DNA from: Chitinophaga silvatica
GTDB taxonomy: Bacteria > Bacteroidota > Bacteroidia > Chitinophagales > Chitinophagaceae
Direction: 5' to 3'
DNA length: 64,000 bases
NCBI RefSeq assembly: GCF_003419895.1
Contig: NZ_QPMM01000013.1
Coordinates: 124,001 to 188,000 of the forward strand
The notes under the pieces are model-generated. The model worked only from the letters and a program-made list of their open reading frames with translations. It made no database searches and was not told where the DNA came from. Shown here piece after piece: positions 54,580 to 63,276 of this stretch (its first letter is position 1; every line of letters starts with the position of its first letter). The translations under genes were made by a program, and so were the position numbers.

Positions 54580-57500
54580 ATGAGTAAAAGAAAGAAAAAT
54601 AAGCGGAAAGATAAACGTAACCATTTTCCCCAGCAGCAAAATAATAACGGATCAAAGAGAGTCTATAAAGGACTGGTAGAAGTAACCAGGTCGGGAATGG
54701 CTTTTGTCATCGTAGAAGGTTTGCCAAGGGATATCATGGTAAAGCAAAAGAATCTTAGCACCGCATTGGATGGAGACGAGGTATTGGTAGAAGTTTTGAA
54801 ACAGGGCCGGCACGAAGGCCGGATGGAAGGGGTTGTAACGGATGTCACTAAACGTAGTAAAACCGAATTTACAGGCACCTTGCAATTAAACAAAGGGTTT
54901 GCCTTCTTAATACCAGATAAAGGGCTGTTTATGCCCGATGTATACATCCCTGCCAATTCTATTAAGGATGCAAAGGATGGTGATAAAGCTGTCGTAAAGA
55001 TTGTTGCCTGGGGCGAAAAATCTAAAAAACCAGTTGGCGAAATCGTCGAAATTCTGGATGCCAACGACACAAATGACCTGGCTATGAAGGAAATCCTGGT
55101 GGAAGCCGGCTTCCCTTTAAATTTCCCTGCCGAGGTACTCAACGAATTAAGCCGGATTCAGGAAAATATTTCTGATGAAGAAGTAGCCAGACGTAAAGAT
55201 GTCAGAGACGTTCTTACAATGACTATCGACCCGGTAGATGCAAAGGATTTTGATGATGCTATCTCAATTCGTTTACTGAAAAGCGGATGGTATGAAATCG
55301 GTGTACATATTGCCGATGTTAGCCATTACGTAAGACCTGGAACCGCACTGGATCTCGAAGCCGATAAACGGGCTACCTCTGTTTACCTGCCAGACAGGGT
55401 TTTACCAATGCTACCTGAGAAAATTTCAAATGAACTTTGCTCACTGCGCCCTCACGAAGATAAACTGACCTTCTCCGCCATTTTCCAAATGAATGAAAAG
55501 GGCGAAATCAAGCAACACTGGATTGGTAGAACCGTGATACATTCCAACCACCGGTTTACCTACGAGGAAGTACAGGAGATTATTGAAACAGGTGAGGGCC
55601 CATATAAAGAGGAAGTATTATTGTTGAATAAAATTGCACAAACTTTCAGGGCAGAACGTTTTGCAAAAGGAGCTATCAATTTTTCATCCCAGGAGGTAAG
55701 ATTTAAACTGGATGAACATGGTAAGCCTCTGGGTATTGTAATCAAAGAGAGCAAGGAGGCCCACCAATTGATCGAGGAACTGATGCTGCTTGCCAACCGG
55801 ACTATTGCTACCTATGTAGCCAAAATTCAGGTAAATAAACAACCAGTGCCTTTCCCGTACCGGGTACACGATACTCCGGATCCTGAAAAGCTGAGAATAT
55901 TTTCTTTGTTTGCAGGTAGGTTTGGATATCGTTTTGATCTTTCAACCCCTGATAGCATCGCCCGTTCTTTCAATTATATGTTACAATTTGTGCAAGGGAA
56001 ACCAGAACAGCCAGTATTGGAAACACTGGGTATCCGCACGATGGCGAAAGCCGCATATACAACCGATAATATTGGCCATTATGGTCTTGGGTTCGCCGAT
56101 TATTGTCACTTTACCTCCCCGATTCGCCGATACCCCGATGTACTCGTACACAGAGTATTGGCCGAATGCCTGAGCAATAATGTGCATCCGGATAAACAGA
56201 TGGAACAAAAGTGCAAGCATAGCTCAGAAATGGAGAGAAAGGCTATGGAAGCCGAAAGAGCAGGTAACAAATATAAGCAGGTAGAATACATGCAGCAGTT
56301 CATTGGTGAAACCTTTGAAGGTGTAATCAGTGGCGTTTCTCATTTTGGATTCTGGGTTGAAACTATCGATACTAAGTGCGAAGGCCTTATCAGTATTCAT
56401 AACCTCAGCAAAAAAGAAGACTTTACATACAACGAGAATGAATATTCATTAGTCGGACAAGCATCCGGCCGTAAATTCAGTATTGGTCAGAAAGTTTCCA
56501 TTCGGGTAGTTGCAGCTAATCTTGCTAAACGCCAACTGGATTACGATCTGGAAGAAGAATTGAGCGGCACCACTTATGCGGCTAATGCTCCAAAAGGCAG
56601 AACCAACAGGCCTCCATTTGCACCGGAGAAAAAGAAACAGAAAGAAAAAATCAGGCGTCAACCAACTCCTGCTCCAATTCCTCCTGTTTCGTTGGGCGAA
56701 CCTACTCCAACTCCAATTGTGGATGTTGTAGAAGCAGAAACTCATATTGCCGTTGCTCCAGCTACCACAGAAGAAGTGAAAGCACCGGCCCCTGCAAATC
56801 CAACTCCTGAAAAGATAGAGGAAGTGACGAAAGAAGCAGGAGTTACAATTAAGGACTCTGGTACATTAAGTCCGGAAGGTCCTAAGAAGAAAACTAAGAC
56901 TACAAAAGAAGAGAGTGCAGTAGCTCCTAAAAAAGCAGCTGCCAAAAAGGAACTTAAGAAGTCTAAAGAAACAAACGTTATCGCTCCTAAGGAAGCAGCA
57001 CCAGAGAAGAAAGCGAAGGAAGCAAAAGAAGCAAAAGAAGAAAGTGCAGTAGCACCTAAAAAAGCGGTTACGAAGAAATTGAAGAATTCTAAAGAAAAAA
57101 GTGTAGAGGAAGCGGCACCAGAGAAGAAGGCTAAGAATACAAAAGAAGAAAGTGTAGTAGCGCCTAAAAAAGCCGCTGCTAAAAAGAAACTGAAGGATTC
57201 TAAAGTCGAAAGTCAAGTAGCTTCTAAAAAAGCGACGCCAAAGAAGAAAACCAGGAATACAAAAGAAGAAAGTGTAGTAGCCCCTAAAAAAGCGGCTGCC
57301 GGCAAGAAACATAACGATACTAAGAAAACGGCTGCTAAAAAGAATGTAAAGGAAGAGAAAACAACGGCTGCCGGGAAGAAAGCAAAGGAAACAAAAAAAT
57401 CCGTTGCTGTGAAAAAAGAGCAGCCGAAGAAGAAGGCAACACCTGTGGTAAGCAGCGCTAAAAAGAAAGCGAAAAAAGTTGAAGTTAAGAAGGCGGCTCC

Positions 57501-57828
57501 AATCACTAAATCATCTAAAGCTCCGGCATCAGCCAAAAAAGCAGCAAAAAAGGCTGTTGCAAAAACTGCAGCCAAAGTAGAAGCTAAAAAGGCAGCTCCC
57601 AAGAAAAAGGCGGCAGCTCAAAAGGTTGTTAAAAAATCCGGAACCAAGGCAGCAGTAGCCAAAAAAGCAGCTCCTAAAAAAGGGGCGGCTAAAAAAAAGG
57701 CAACACCTAAGTCTTCCAGCCGGCAAATAAATGATTCAACAAAAAAAACAGTAACTAAAACATCAGCTCCTAAAAAGGCAGATAAAAAGGTTGCTCCTAA
57801 AAAGACGGAAAAGAAAAAGCGTAAATAA
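54580..57828 (+). CDS. rnr: Ribonuclease R with an unusually long lysine/alanine-rich tail
   Basis: 3'-to-5' exoribonuclease of 1082 residues; typical RNase R has about 700-820. The order is a basic start, cold-shock domains (about 20-170), the RNB catalytic core with TIDPVDAKDFDDAISIRLL (acidic cluster from Asp217) and GLGFADYCHFTSPIRRYPDV, and an S1 domain (about 577-660). From about residue 670 a tail of 400 residues is almost entirely lysine, alanine, proline, glutamate and threonine. It contains imperfect repeats of the form KEESxVAPKKAAAKK. The tail resembles histone H1-like sequence and should bind RNA or ribosomes. The gene ends one base inside the polyprenyl synthase start. Confidence 0.95.
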   Translation: MSKRKKNKRKDKRNHFPQQQNNNGSKRVYKGLVEVTRSGMAFVIVEGLPRDIMVKQKNLSTALDGDEVLVEVLKQGRHEGRMEGVVTDVTKRSKTEFTGTLQLNKGFAFLIPDKGLFMPDVYIPANSIKDAKDGDKAVVKIVAWGEKSKKPVGEIVEILDANDTNDLAMKEILVEAGFPLNFPAEVLNELSRIQENISDEEVARRKDVRDVLTMTIDPVDAKDFDDAISIRLLKSGWYEIGVHIADVSHYVRPGTALDLEADKRATSVYLPDRVLPMLPEKISNELCSLRPHEDKLTFSAIFQMNEKGEIKQHWIGRTVIHSNHRFTYEEVQEIIETGEGPYKEEVLLLNKIAQTFRAERFAKGAINFSSQEVRFKLDEHGKPLGIVIKESKEAHQLIEELMLLANRTIATYVAKIQVNKQPVPFPYRVHDTPDPEKLRIFSLFAGRFGYRFDLSTPDSIARSFNYMLQFVQGKPEQPVLETLGIRTMAKAAYTTDNIGHYGLGFADYCHFTSPIRRYPDVLVHRVLAECLSNNVHPDKQMEQKCKHSSEMERKAMEAERAGNKYKQVEYMQQFIGETFEGVISGVSHFGFWVETIDTKCEGLISIHNLSKKEDFTYNENEYSLVGQASGRKFSIGQKVSIRVVAANLAKRQLDYDLEEELSGTTYAANAPKGRTNRPPFAPEKKKQKEKIRRQPTPAPIPPVSLGEPTPTPIVDVVEAETHIAVAPATTEEVKAPAPANPTPEKIEEVTKEAGVTIKDSGTLSPEGPKKKTKTTKEESAVAPKKAAAKKELKKSKETNVIAPKEAAPEKKAKEAKEAKEESAVAPKKAVTKKLKNSKEKSVEEAAPEKKAKNTKEESVVAPKKAAAKKKLKDSKVESQVASKKATPKKKTRNTKEESVVAPKKAAAGKKHNDTKKTAAKKNVKEEKTTAAGKKAKETKKSVAVKKEQPKKKATPVVSSAKKKAKKVEVKKAAPITKSSKAPASAKKAAKKAVAKTAAKVEAKKAAPKKKAAAQKVVKKSGTKAAVAKKAAPKKGAAKKKATPKSSSRQINDSTKKTVTKTSAPKKADKKVAPKKTEKKKRK

Positions 57829-58799
57829 TGCATTCATTTAAAGAGTTAATAGCGCAGTTTAATCAATATTTTGATCAGCAAAAGTTCCCGGAACAACCTG
57901 CAACACTGTATAATTCTGCCAGTCATATTCTAAACATGGGAGGGAAGCGTATACGTCCTGTTTTATGTTTAATGGGTAACGAATTATTTAATGAGCTAAA
58001 TCCCGATGCATTTGAAGCCGGAACAGCGGTAGAACTGTTTCATAACTTTACATTATTGCACGACGATATTATGGACAAGGCGCCGCTGAGAAGAGGTAAA
58101 CCAACTGCCCATACAGTATACGGTGAATCGGCAGCCATCCTGGCCGGAGATGTAATGTTGATCAATGTATATGAGCATCTGAATAAAGTGAATGCCGGAT
58201 ACAAGCAAAAGATCATTTCTGTCTTTAACCGCGCAGCCATTGAAGTGTGCGAAGGACAGCAAATGGATATGGATTTCGAATCGTTGGACCCTGAAGCCGT
58301 ACAATACGACGATTATGTAAATATGATCGGATTGAAAACCTCCGTATTGCTGGCCGCAAGTTTACAAATGGGCTCCATCATAGGTGGAGCCGGAGATGGA
58401 AACCAGCAGCATCTTTACGCCTTCGGAAAGAATGTTGGAATTGCTTTCCAGATCCAGGACGATTACCTGGATGCCTTTGGCGACCCTGAGAAATTCGGTA
58501 AGCAACAAGGGGGCGATATCCTGGTCAATAAAAAGACCTTCCTTTTGCTTAAAGCCTTTGAATTATGTAACCCTGCCGAAAAAGAGCAGCTGAAAAAGCT
58601 GTTAACTTCCTCGCCGGATGATAAGGTAAACAAGGTGTTGGATGTATTTAGCAGCTGCAAAGTTGATAAATGGGCTGAAAAGGAAAAGGAGAGATTTACC
58701 CAACTGGCTTTTAATAACTTAGATGAAATTGCCGTCTTATCTGCAAGAAAAGAACCATTGAAAGAATTAGCTAACTTTTTACTGGAACGGCAGCAATAA
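57828..58799 (+). CDS. Polyprenyl diphosphate synthase
   Basis: Trans-isoprenyl diphosphate synthase of 323 residues. Both aspartate-rich motifs are intact: LLHDDIMD (Asp79, Asp80, Asp83) and QIQDDYLD (211-215), with GGKRIRPVL at the substrate site. The length and start fit octaprenyl/solanesyl or heptaprenyl synthases, which make the menaquinone side chain. The ATG shares one base with the RNase R stop (TAATG). It is the last gene of the five-gene run and is followed by a terminator. Confidence 0.93.
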   Translation: MHSFKELIAQFNQYFDQQKFPEQPATLYNSASHILNMGGKRIRPVLCLMGNELFNELNPDAFEAGTAVELFHNFTLLHDDIMDKAPLRRGKPTAHTVYGESAAILAGDVMLINVYEHLNKVNAGYKQKIISVFNRAAIEVCEGQQMDMDFESLDPEAVQYDDYVNMIGLKTSVLLAASLQMGSIIGGAGDGNQQHLYAFGKNVGIAFQIQDDYLDAFGDPEKFGKQQGGDILVNKKTFLLLKAFELCNPAEKEQLKKLLTSSPDDKVNKVLDVFSSCKVDKWAEKEKERFTQLAFNNLDEIAVLSARKEPLKELANFLLERQQ

Positions 58800-58855
58800 G
58801 TTTTATATTTAAAATCGCATTATATTCGCGTGTCTATTTTCAGGACATAAGAAAG

Positions 58856-58906
58856 ATGCTGCGCACCGATTAAGTCTGAAGACAATATCAGGTGCGCAGC
58901 ATTTTT
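58856..58906 (+). terminator. Terminator of the bioD-polyprenyl synthase run
   Basis: Stem ATGCTGCGCACC (58856-58867) pairs with GGTGCGCAGCAT (58891-58902) with a 23-base loop, then TTTT. It starts 57 bases after the polyprenyl synthase stop. Confidence 0.85.
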
Positions 58907-58967
58907 GCAATATAGCAACAACAAAATTTATTAAATTTAGACAACCTGTAATCTAATTCCTTAGCCA

Positions 58968-60605
58968 ATGTCAAATTCGCTGTTTCGTAAAAAGTCACTT
59001 GCCGCCATTATTAAAGATTCTAAAGAAGGATTTACTGAGGGTCATGAAACAGGGAGTATGCATAAGGTCTTGAAAGTAAAAGACCTTACGGCAATGGGAA
59101 TAGCCGCAGTAATAGGAGCCGGTATCTTTTCAACTATTGGTGAGGCTTCCTTTCACGGTGGCCCTGCTGTTTCGATACTCTTCATTATTACGGCTGTTAC
59201 CTGCGGTTTCTCTGCATTATGTTATGCAGAATTTGCAAGTAGGGTACCGGTATCAGGAAGTGCTTACACCTATTCCTATGTAACTTTTGGCGAACTGGCT
59301 GCCTGGGTTATTGGTTGGGCTTTAATATTGGAATATGCCATCGGTAATATAGCGGTGGCCATTAGCTGGAGCGGATATTTCAACAACTTATTACATGGCC
59401 TGGGATTAGACCTTCCTGTCTGGTTGGCAAGCAACTATGATAGTGCTACCCCTGAAATTATTGCAGCAGCTCCCAAGATAGCGGGTTTACCTATTATACT
59501 CAATCTACCTGCCTTTTTTGTTGTTGTACTCGTCACTTATCTCGCATATGTTGGTATTCAGGAAAGTAAACGTAGTGCCAATCTGATGGTGGCGCTCAAG
59601 ATTCTGGTTATCCTGTTTGTGATTGTAGTAGGCTTTTTTTACGTTAACACCTCCAATTGGCATCCTTTTATGCCAAATGGATTTTCAGGCGTTTTAAATG
59701 GTGTTTCTGCCGTATTTTTTGCATATATCGGTTTTGATGCAGTAAGTACAACAGCCGAAGAGTGTGCTAACCCACAGCGGGATCTGCCTAAAGGAATGAT
59801 TTACTCTCTGATAATCTGTACAGTATTATATATTCTGATCTCATTTGTGCTGACAGGGATGGTACCGTTTACCTCCTTAAATGTGGCTGATCCATTGGCA
59901 TTTGTATTCGATAAAGTAGGGTTGACCTGGATTAGTTATATTATTTCCGTGAGCGCTGTAATAGCAACTATGAGTGTGCTGTTGGTGTTTCAGATTGGCC
60001 AGCCAAGAATTTGGATGAGTATGAGCAGAGATGGATTACTGCCAAAGAAATTCAGTAAAATCCACCCACGCTTCAAAACTCCTTCCTTTGCAACCATTAT
60101 TACAGGTATAATCGTAGGAATTCCGGCTCTTTTCCTTAACCTTACTATCGTTACAGATCTTACAAGTATAGGTACCTTGTTTGCCTTTATCCTGGTTTGT
60201 GGAGGGGTATTATTGCTGCCAAGAGAGGAAAAAGCTACAACCAAACGTTTTCAACTTCCATATATCAATGGCCGGATTATCGTACCAGCAATAGTTATTC
60301 TGTTTGCGGTATTATTCAGAAGCGGATTAGCCGAAAAGCTATCCTTCAGTGGTGGCTGGGAGGTATGGAAACATAATATCCCATTCTTTTTATTCGTGAT
60401 AGCCACTATTATCATGACTTATTTTTCCTTCACAAAGAAACTTTCACTTATTCCGGTTTTGGGTATGTTAAGCTGTTTTTATCTGATGACAGAAATAGGG
60501 CTTAAAAACTGGGTCGTTTTCAGCATTTGGTTACTCATAGGTTTAACAATTTATTTTGGGTATAGCTACTACAATAGCAAGCTGAAAAACGCTGTTAACT
60601 CGTAA
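58968..60605 (+). CDS. APC family amino acid permease
   Basis: Inner membrane transporter of 545 residues with about 12-14 hydrophobic helices. Family marks are GIAAVIGAGIFSTIGEASFH, FCALCYAEFAS-type helix 3 (GFSALCYAEFASRVPVSG), SAYTYSYVTFGELAAWVIGW and AVFFAYIGFDAVSTTAEEC. The amino acid is probably cationic, as the sequence resembles YfnA/CAT-like permeases. It is alone, 61 bases after a terminator, and the DoxX gene follows 48 bases on. Confidence 0.92.
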   Translation: MSNSLFRKKSLAAIIKDSKEGFTEGHETGSMHKVLKVKDLTAMGIAAVIGAGIFSTIGEASFHGGPAVSILFIITAVTCGFSALCYAEFASRVPVSGSAYTYSYVTFGELAAWVIGWALILEYAIGNIAVAISWSGYFNNLLHGLGLDLPVWLASNYDSATPEIIAAAPKIAGLPIILNLPAFFVVVLVTYLAYVGIQESKRSANLMVALKILVILFVIVVGFFYVNTSNWHPFMPNGFSGVLNGVSAVFFAYIGFDAVSTTAEECANPQRDLPKGMIYSLIICTVLYILISFVLTGMVPFTSLNVADPLAFVFDKVGLTWISYIISVSAVIATMSVLLVFQIGQPRIWMSMSRDGLLPKKFSKIHPRFKTPSFATIITGIIVGIPALFLNLTIVTDLTSIGTLFAFILVCGGVLLLPREEKATTKRFQLPYINGRIIVPAIVILFAVLFRSGLAEKLSFSGGWEVWKHNIPFFLFVIATIIMTYFSFTKKLSLIPVLGMLSCFYLMTEIGLKNWVVFSIWLLIGLTIYFGYSYYNSKLKNAVNS

Positions 60606-60653
60606 TAGTTTAGTAACTTCATAGTAGCTCTTTGATCCTAAAATTTTTATTTT

Positions 60654-61121
60654 ATGAACACGCTACAACGGATTGAACACTGGGGGGATACACATCATCC
60701 CAACTGGCTGAGTGCTATACGCATTCTGCTGGGGATTTTTCTAATGGCTGTGGGTATAAAGTTTGTAATGGACAGGAATGCACTCATAGCCGTAATTAAT
60801 CAGAATCCCGGCTTAGCCGCATTGTCGGTAATGTTGGGTCACTACGTAGTTTTTGCCCATTGTGTTGGTGGGCTGTTTATTGCAATGGGGTTATTTACCA
60901 GATTAGCTGCATTATTGAATATTCCGGTATTAATAGGCGCTGTATTTTTTGTTCATTCCCCAACGGGATTGTTTAGCGAATATCAGCTCCTTGGACTTTC
61001 AATATTAGTATTAGCATTATTAATTCTTTTCGTAATTGAGGGTAGTGGCCGTATTTCAGTAGATGAATACATGCGGAGACATCCCGGAAGAGAATTCAGA
61101 GATAAGTATATAGACTTTTAA
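60654..61121 (+). CDS. DoxX family membrane protein
   Basis: Small membrane protein of 155 residues with four predicted helices (about 20-40, 60-80, 85-105, 110-130). The first helix (WLSAIRILLGIFLMAVGIKF) and the short loops match the DoxX/DoxD family. The function of most members is unknown; some act in thiosulfate or quinone metabolism. The C-terminus is a short polar tail. It is followed by a clear terminator. Confidence 0.8.
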   Translation: MNTLQRIEHWGDTHHPNWLSAIRILLGIFLMAVGIKFVMDRNALIAVINQNPGLAALSVMLGHYVVFAHCVGGLFIAMGLFTRLAALLNIPVLIGAVFFVHSPTGLFSEYQLLGLSILVLALLILFVIEGSGRISVDEYMRRHPGREFRDKYIDF

Positions 61122-61144
61122 GTTCTTCCAAAAACAAAGTAATT

Positions 61145-61178
61145 AAAGGCATAAAATCTTAAGGGTTTTATGCCTTTT
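61145..61178 (+). terminator. Terminator of the DoxX gene
   Basis: Stem AAAGGCATAAAA (61145-61156) pairs with TTTTATGCCTTT (61166-61177), followed by more T residues. It lies 24 bases after the DoxX stop. Confidence 0.9.
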
Positions 61179-61261
61179 TGCTTTCTGGCAACCCATCTCC
61201 TAAAAATGCTGCTTTGCAGCTTTGAGAGAAAAAAATACTTTTGCATCTGAAGAATGCAATT

Positions 61262-62314
61262 ATGAAATATCAAATAGGCGATAAAATATTACTGTTGAGC
61301 ACTAAGGAAGAGGGCACAGTAGTGGATATAGTGAATGATAATATGGTGATGATTGAATTAAAAGGAACCTCTTTCCCTGTTTATTTAGATCAGATCGATT
61401 TTCCATACTTCCATAGGTTTACCCAACAAAAATTGGTAAAAGACAAACCTAAATTAGTACCAGGGGATGAGATCAAAGTAGACCGACGTAAGTATGAAGT
61501 TTTTAAAACTGATAAGGGTGTTTTCTTATCGGTTTTGCCTGTATATGAAACAGATGGTTATGATGAAGTTGTTAAATTGATGAAATTCCATCTGTTTAAT
61601 GATACTCCGCATGCTATGAGATTCTATTTCCAGATATGGCTGAATAACCAGCTGGATATGGAAATCAAGAATGAAATTCTTCCATACAATCACTTTTATT
61701 TGGCAGATCTTTTATTCCCTTACCTGAATGATAATCCAAGATTTGAGTTTACTTTCTTCCTGAAAGAACCTCAGCCCGGATTGGCACCTTCTGTTAAGAA
61801 AACCTGGAAAATTAAGCCAAAGCAGATGTTTGTGCAGTTGGAAGAACTAAGAGCTAAAGCTGAAGCTACTTTAACCTATACATTATTCGATAAGTTTCCA
61901 CCCAAAGAACCAGATCCGGTTCCTCAGCCAGAACCTTCGAAGAAAAAGTCGGCTCCTATTACCAGTATAGGTTCAGGCAATTTTGCAAGCCTACTGAGCA
62001 AAATTCAGTTACAGCCTGAAACTACAGTTGTACCGCAGCAGGAAGTGGATTTGCATATCGAAGCATTAGAGAAGAATCATAAAGGAATGAGCAATATTGC
62101 TATTCTGGCGGTTCAGTTGAATGCATTTCAACGGTATCTGGATTTAGCCATCAGTCATCATCAGCATAGTTTGGTGGTGATTCATGGAGTGGGTAAGGGC
62201 AAACTGAAGGAGGAAATTCATAATATTCTCCGACGTACTCCGGAAGTAGCCAATTTTGTGAATCAGTACCATGCAAAATATGGGTATGGGGCCACTGAGA
62301 TCACTTTTCGCTAA
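61262..62314 (+). CDS. DUF2027 and Smr domain protein
   Basis: Protein of 350 residues, started at the ATG at 61262. Residues of about 1-210 form the DUF2027 module (YQIGDKILLLSTKEEGTVVD, MVMIELKGTSFPVYLDQIDF). A linker of proline, glutamate and lysine follows. Residues of about 262-350 are a Smr domain (VDLHIEALEKNHKGMSNIAI; VVIHGVGKGKLKEEIH), as in MutS2, which often has nuclease activity. The combination is common in Bacteroidota; its substrate is uncertain. It sits directly before rnpB. Confidence 0.9.
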   Translation: MKYQIGDKILLLSTKEEGTVVDIVNDNMVMIELKGTSFPVYLDQIDFPYFHRFTQQKLVKDKPKLVPGDEIKVDRRKYEVFKTDKGVFLSVLPVYETDGYDEVVKLMKFHLFNDTPHAMRFYFQIWLNNQLDMEIKNEILPYNHFYLADLLFPYLNDNPRFEFTFFLKEPQPGLAPSVKKTWKIKPKQMFVQLEELRAKAEATLTYTLFDKFPPKEPDPVPQPEPSKKKSAPITSIGSGNFASLLSKIQLQPETTVVPQQEVDLHIEALEKNHKGMSNIAILAVQLNAFQRYLDLAISHHQHSLVVIHGVGKGKLKEEIHNILRRTPEVANFVNQYHAKYGYGATEITFR

Positions 62315-62343
62315 AGTATTGATTTACTGAGAGATTTAATCTA

Positions 62344-62351
62344 TATCTTTG
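62344..62351 (+). promoter_or_regulatory. rnpB promoter -7 element
   Basis: TATCTTTG (TAnnTTTG form) lies six bases before the predicted RNase P RNA start. TTG at 62319-62321 could be the -33 element with a 22-base spacer. Confidence 0.55.
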
Positions 62352-62356
62352 TAATT

Positions 62357-62722
62357 AACTACAAACCGTGCTACCGCTTCATTGATAAGATGACGAGGAA
62401 AGTCCGGACAGCGTAGAGCAACGCACCACCTAACTGGTGGGTCCTGGCAGCCGCCAGGAACAGCTAGTGCCGCAGAAAATAACCGCCTCTGCTCTGTAGA
62501 GGTAAGGGTGAAAATGTGGGGTAAGAGCCCACGGCATTGACAGGTAACTGTTAGAGCGGGTAAACCTTGCGTGCTGAAATGCCATGTATACGGTCGTTTG
62601 AGGGCTGCTCGTCCGAGACCGAGGGTAGGCAGATACAGACAACGTGTGAGCGTTGTCGCAGATAAATGGTAGCATCTCTACTTCGTAGAGAACAGAATCC
62701 GGCTTACAGGTTTGTAGTTTTT
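62357..62722 (+). ncRNA. rnpB: RNase P RNA, class A
   Basis: Catalytic RNA that trims the 5' leader of pre-tRNA. The 5' end AACTACAAACC pairs with the 3' end GGTTTGTAGTT (62709-62719) to make helix P1. Conserved region I (GAGGAAAGTCCGGACA) and region V (ACAGAATCCGGCTTACAGG) are both present, with the P4 halves, and a GGTGGGTCCTGGCAGCC-type P3/J region. It runs for about 366 bases. A T run follows and may terminate it. Confidence 0.95.
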
Positions 62723-62788
62723 TATTTTCCTTTTGAAAATCTGAAATAACCCCTTTATCTTCCATAATAATTTTAATATCTCTATCAT

Positions 62789-63196
62789 ATGGATCAAAAA
62801 GATGAACGTACCTGGGGCACCTTGGTACATTTAGCCGGTATTGTCGGCATTTCCATTATACCCAGGGTCGGTAATGTTATTGCTGTGCTCATTCTCTGGA
62901 TTTTAAAACGTAACGAATCCAAATGGTACGATGAGCAGGGAAAGGAAGCTATTAATTTTCAGATCACTATCAGTATAGTGCTGGTTGGCCTGAATGTTAT
63001 AAGCAGCATCAGAGACGGATTTTGGGAGTTGGGTTCAATGTGGTGGTCACATGGCTTTACCATTTTCCACTGGAGGAATAGCGGGTTGGAAGGTATAATA
63101 ATGGTGGTAAACATAATCTTTAGCATAGTGGCTGCAATTAAAGCCAGCAAAGGAGAAAGCTATAAGTACCCATTAAGTTTACGCCTGGTAAAGTAA
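62789..63196 (+). CDS. DUF4870 family membrane protein
   Basis: Small membrane protein of 135 residues with three to four hydrophobic segments. The N-terminal part (WGTLVHLAGIVGISIIPRVG), the polar middle ESKWYDEQGKEAINFQ and the C-terminal helix fit DUF4870 (Tic20-like) proteins. The family has no known function. It follows rnpB by about 70 bases and ends at a shared terminator. Confidence 0.87.
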   Translation: MDQKDERTWGTLVHLAGIVGISIIPRVGNVIAVLILWILKRNESKWYDEQGKEAINFQITISIVLVGLNVISSIRDGFWELGSMWWSHGFTIFHWRNSGLEGIIMVVNIIFSIVAAIKASKGESYKYPLSLRLVK

Positions 63197-63215
63197 GATG
63201 TTTCTTAAATAAGAA

Positions 63216-63256
63216 TGCCCCTTTCATATAGCCATTAACGGTTGATGAAAGGGGCA
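63216..63256. terminator. Bidirectional terminator
   Basis: Stem TGCCCCTTTCAT (63216-63227) pairs with ATGAAAGGGGCA (63245-63256) around a 17-base loop, with T-rich or A-rich flanks. It serves the DUF4870 gene and the convergent protease gene. Confidence 0.85.
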
Positions 63257-63276
63257 ATTTATTTTTAATAAACCAA

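Noticed and set aside
56866..57833. Several long frames on the minus strand rich in Phe, Leu and Cys
   Set aside because: They are the reverse reading of the lysine/alanine repeats in the RNase R tail. The plus-strand protein explains them.
62430..62765. 111-codon frame on the minus strand
   Set aside because: It lies across the RNase P RNA gene, whose conserved structure explains the sequence.
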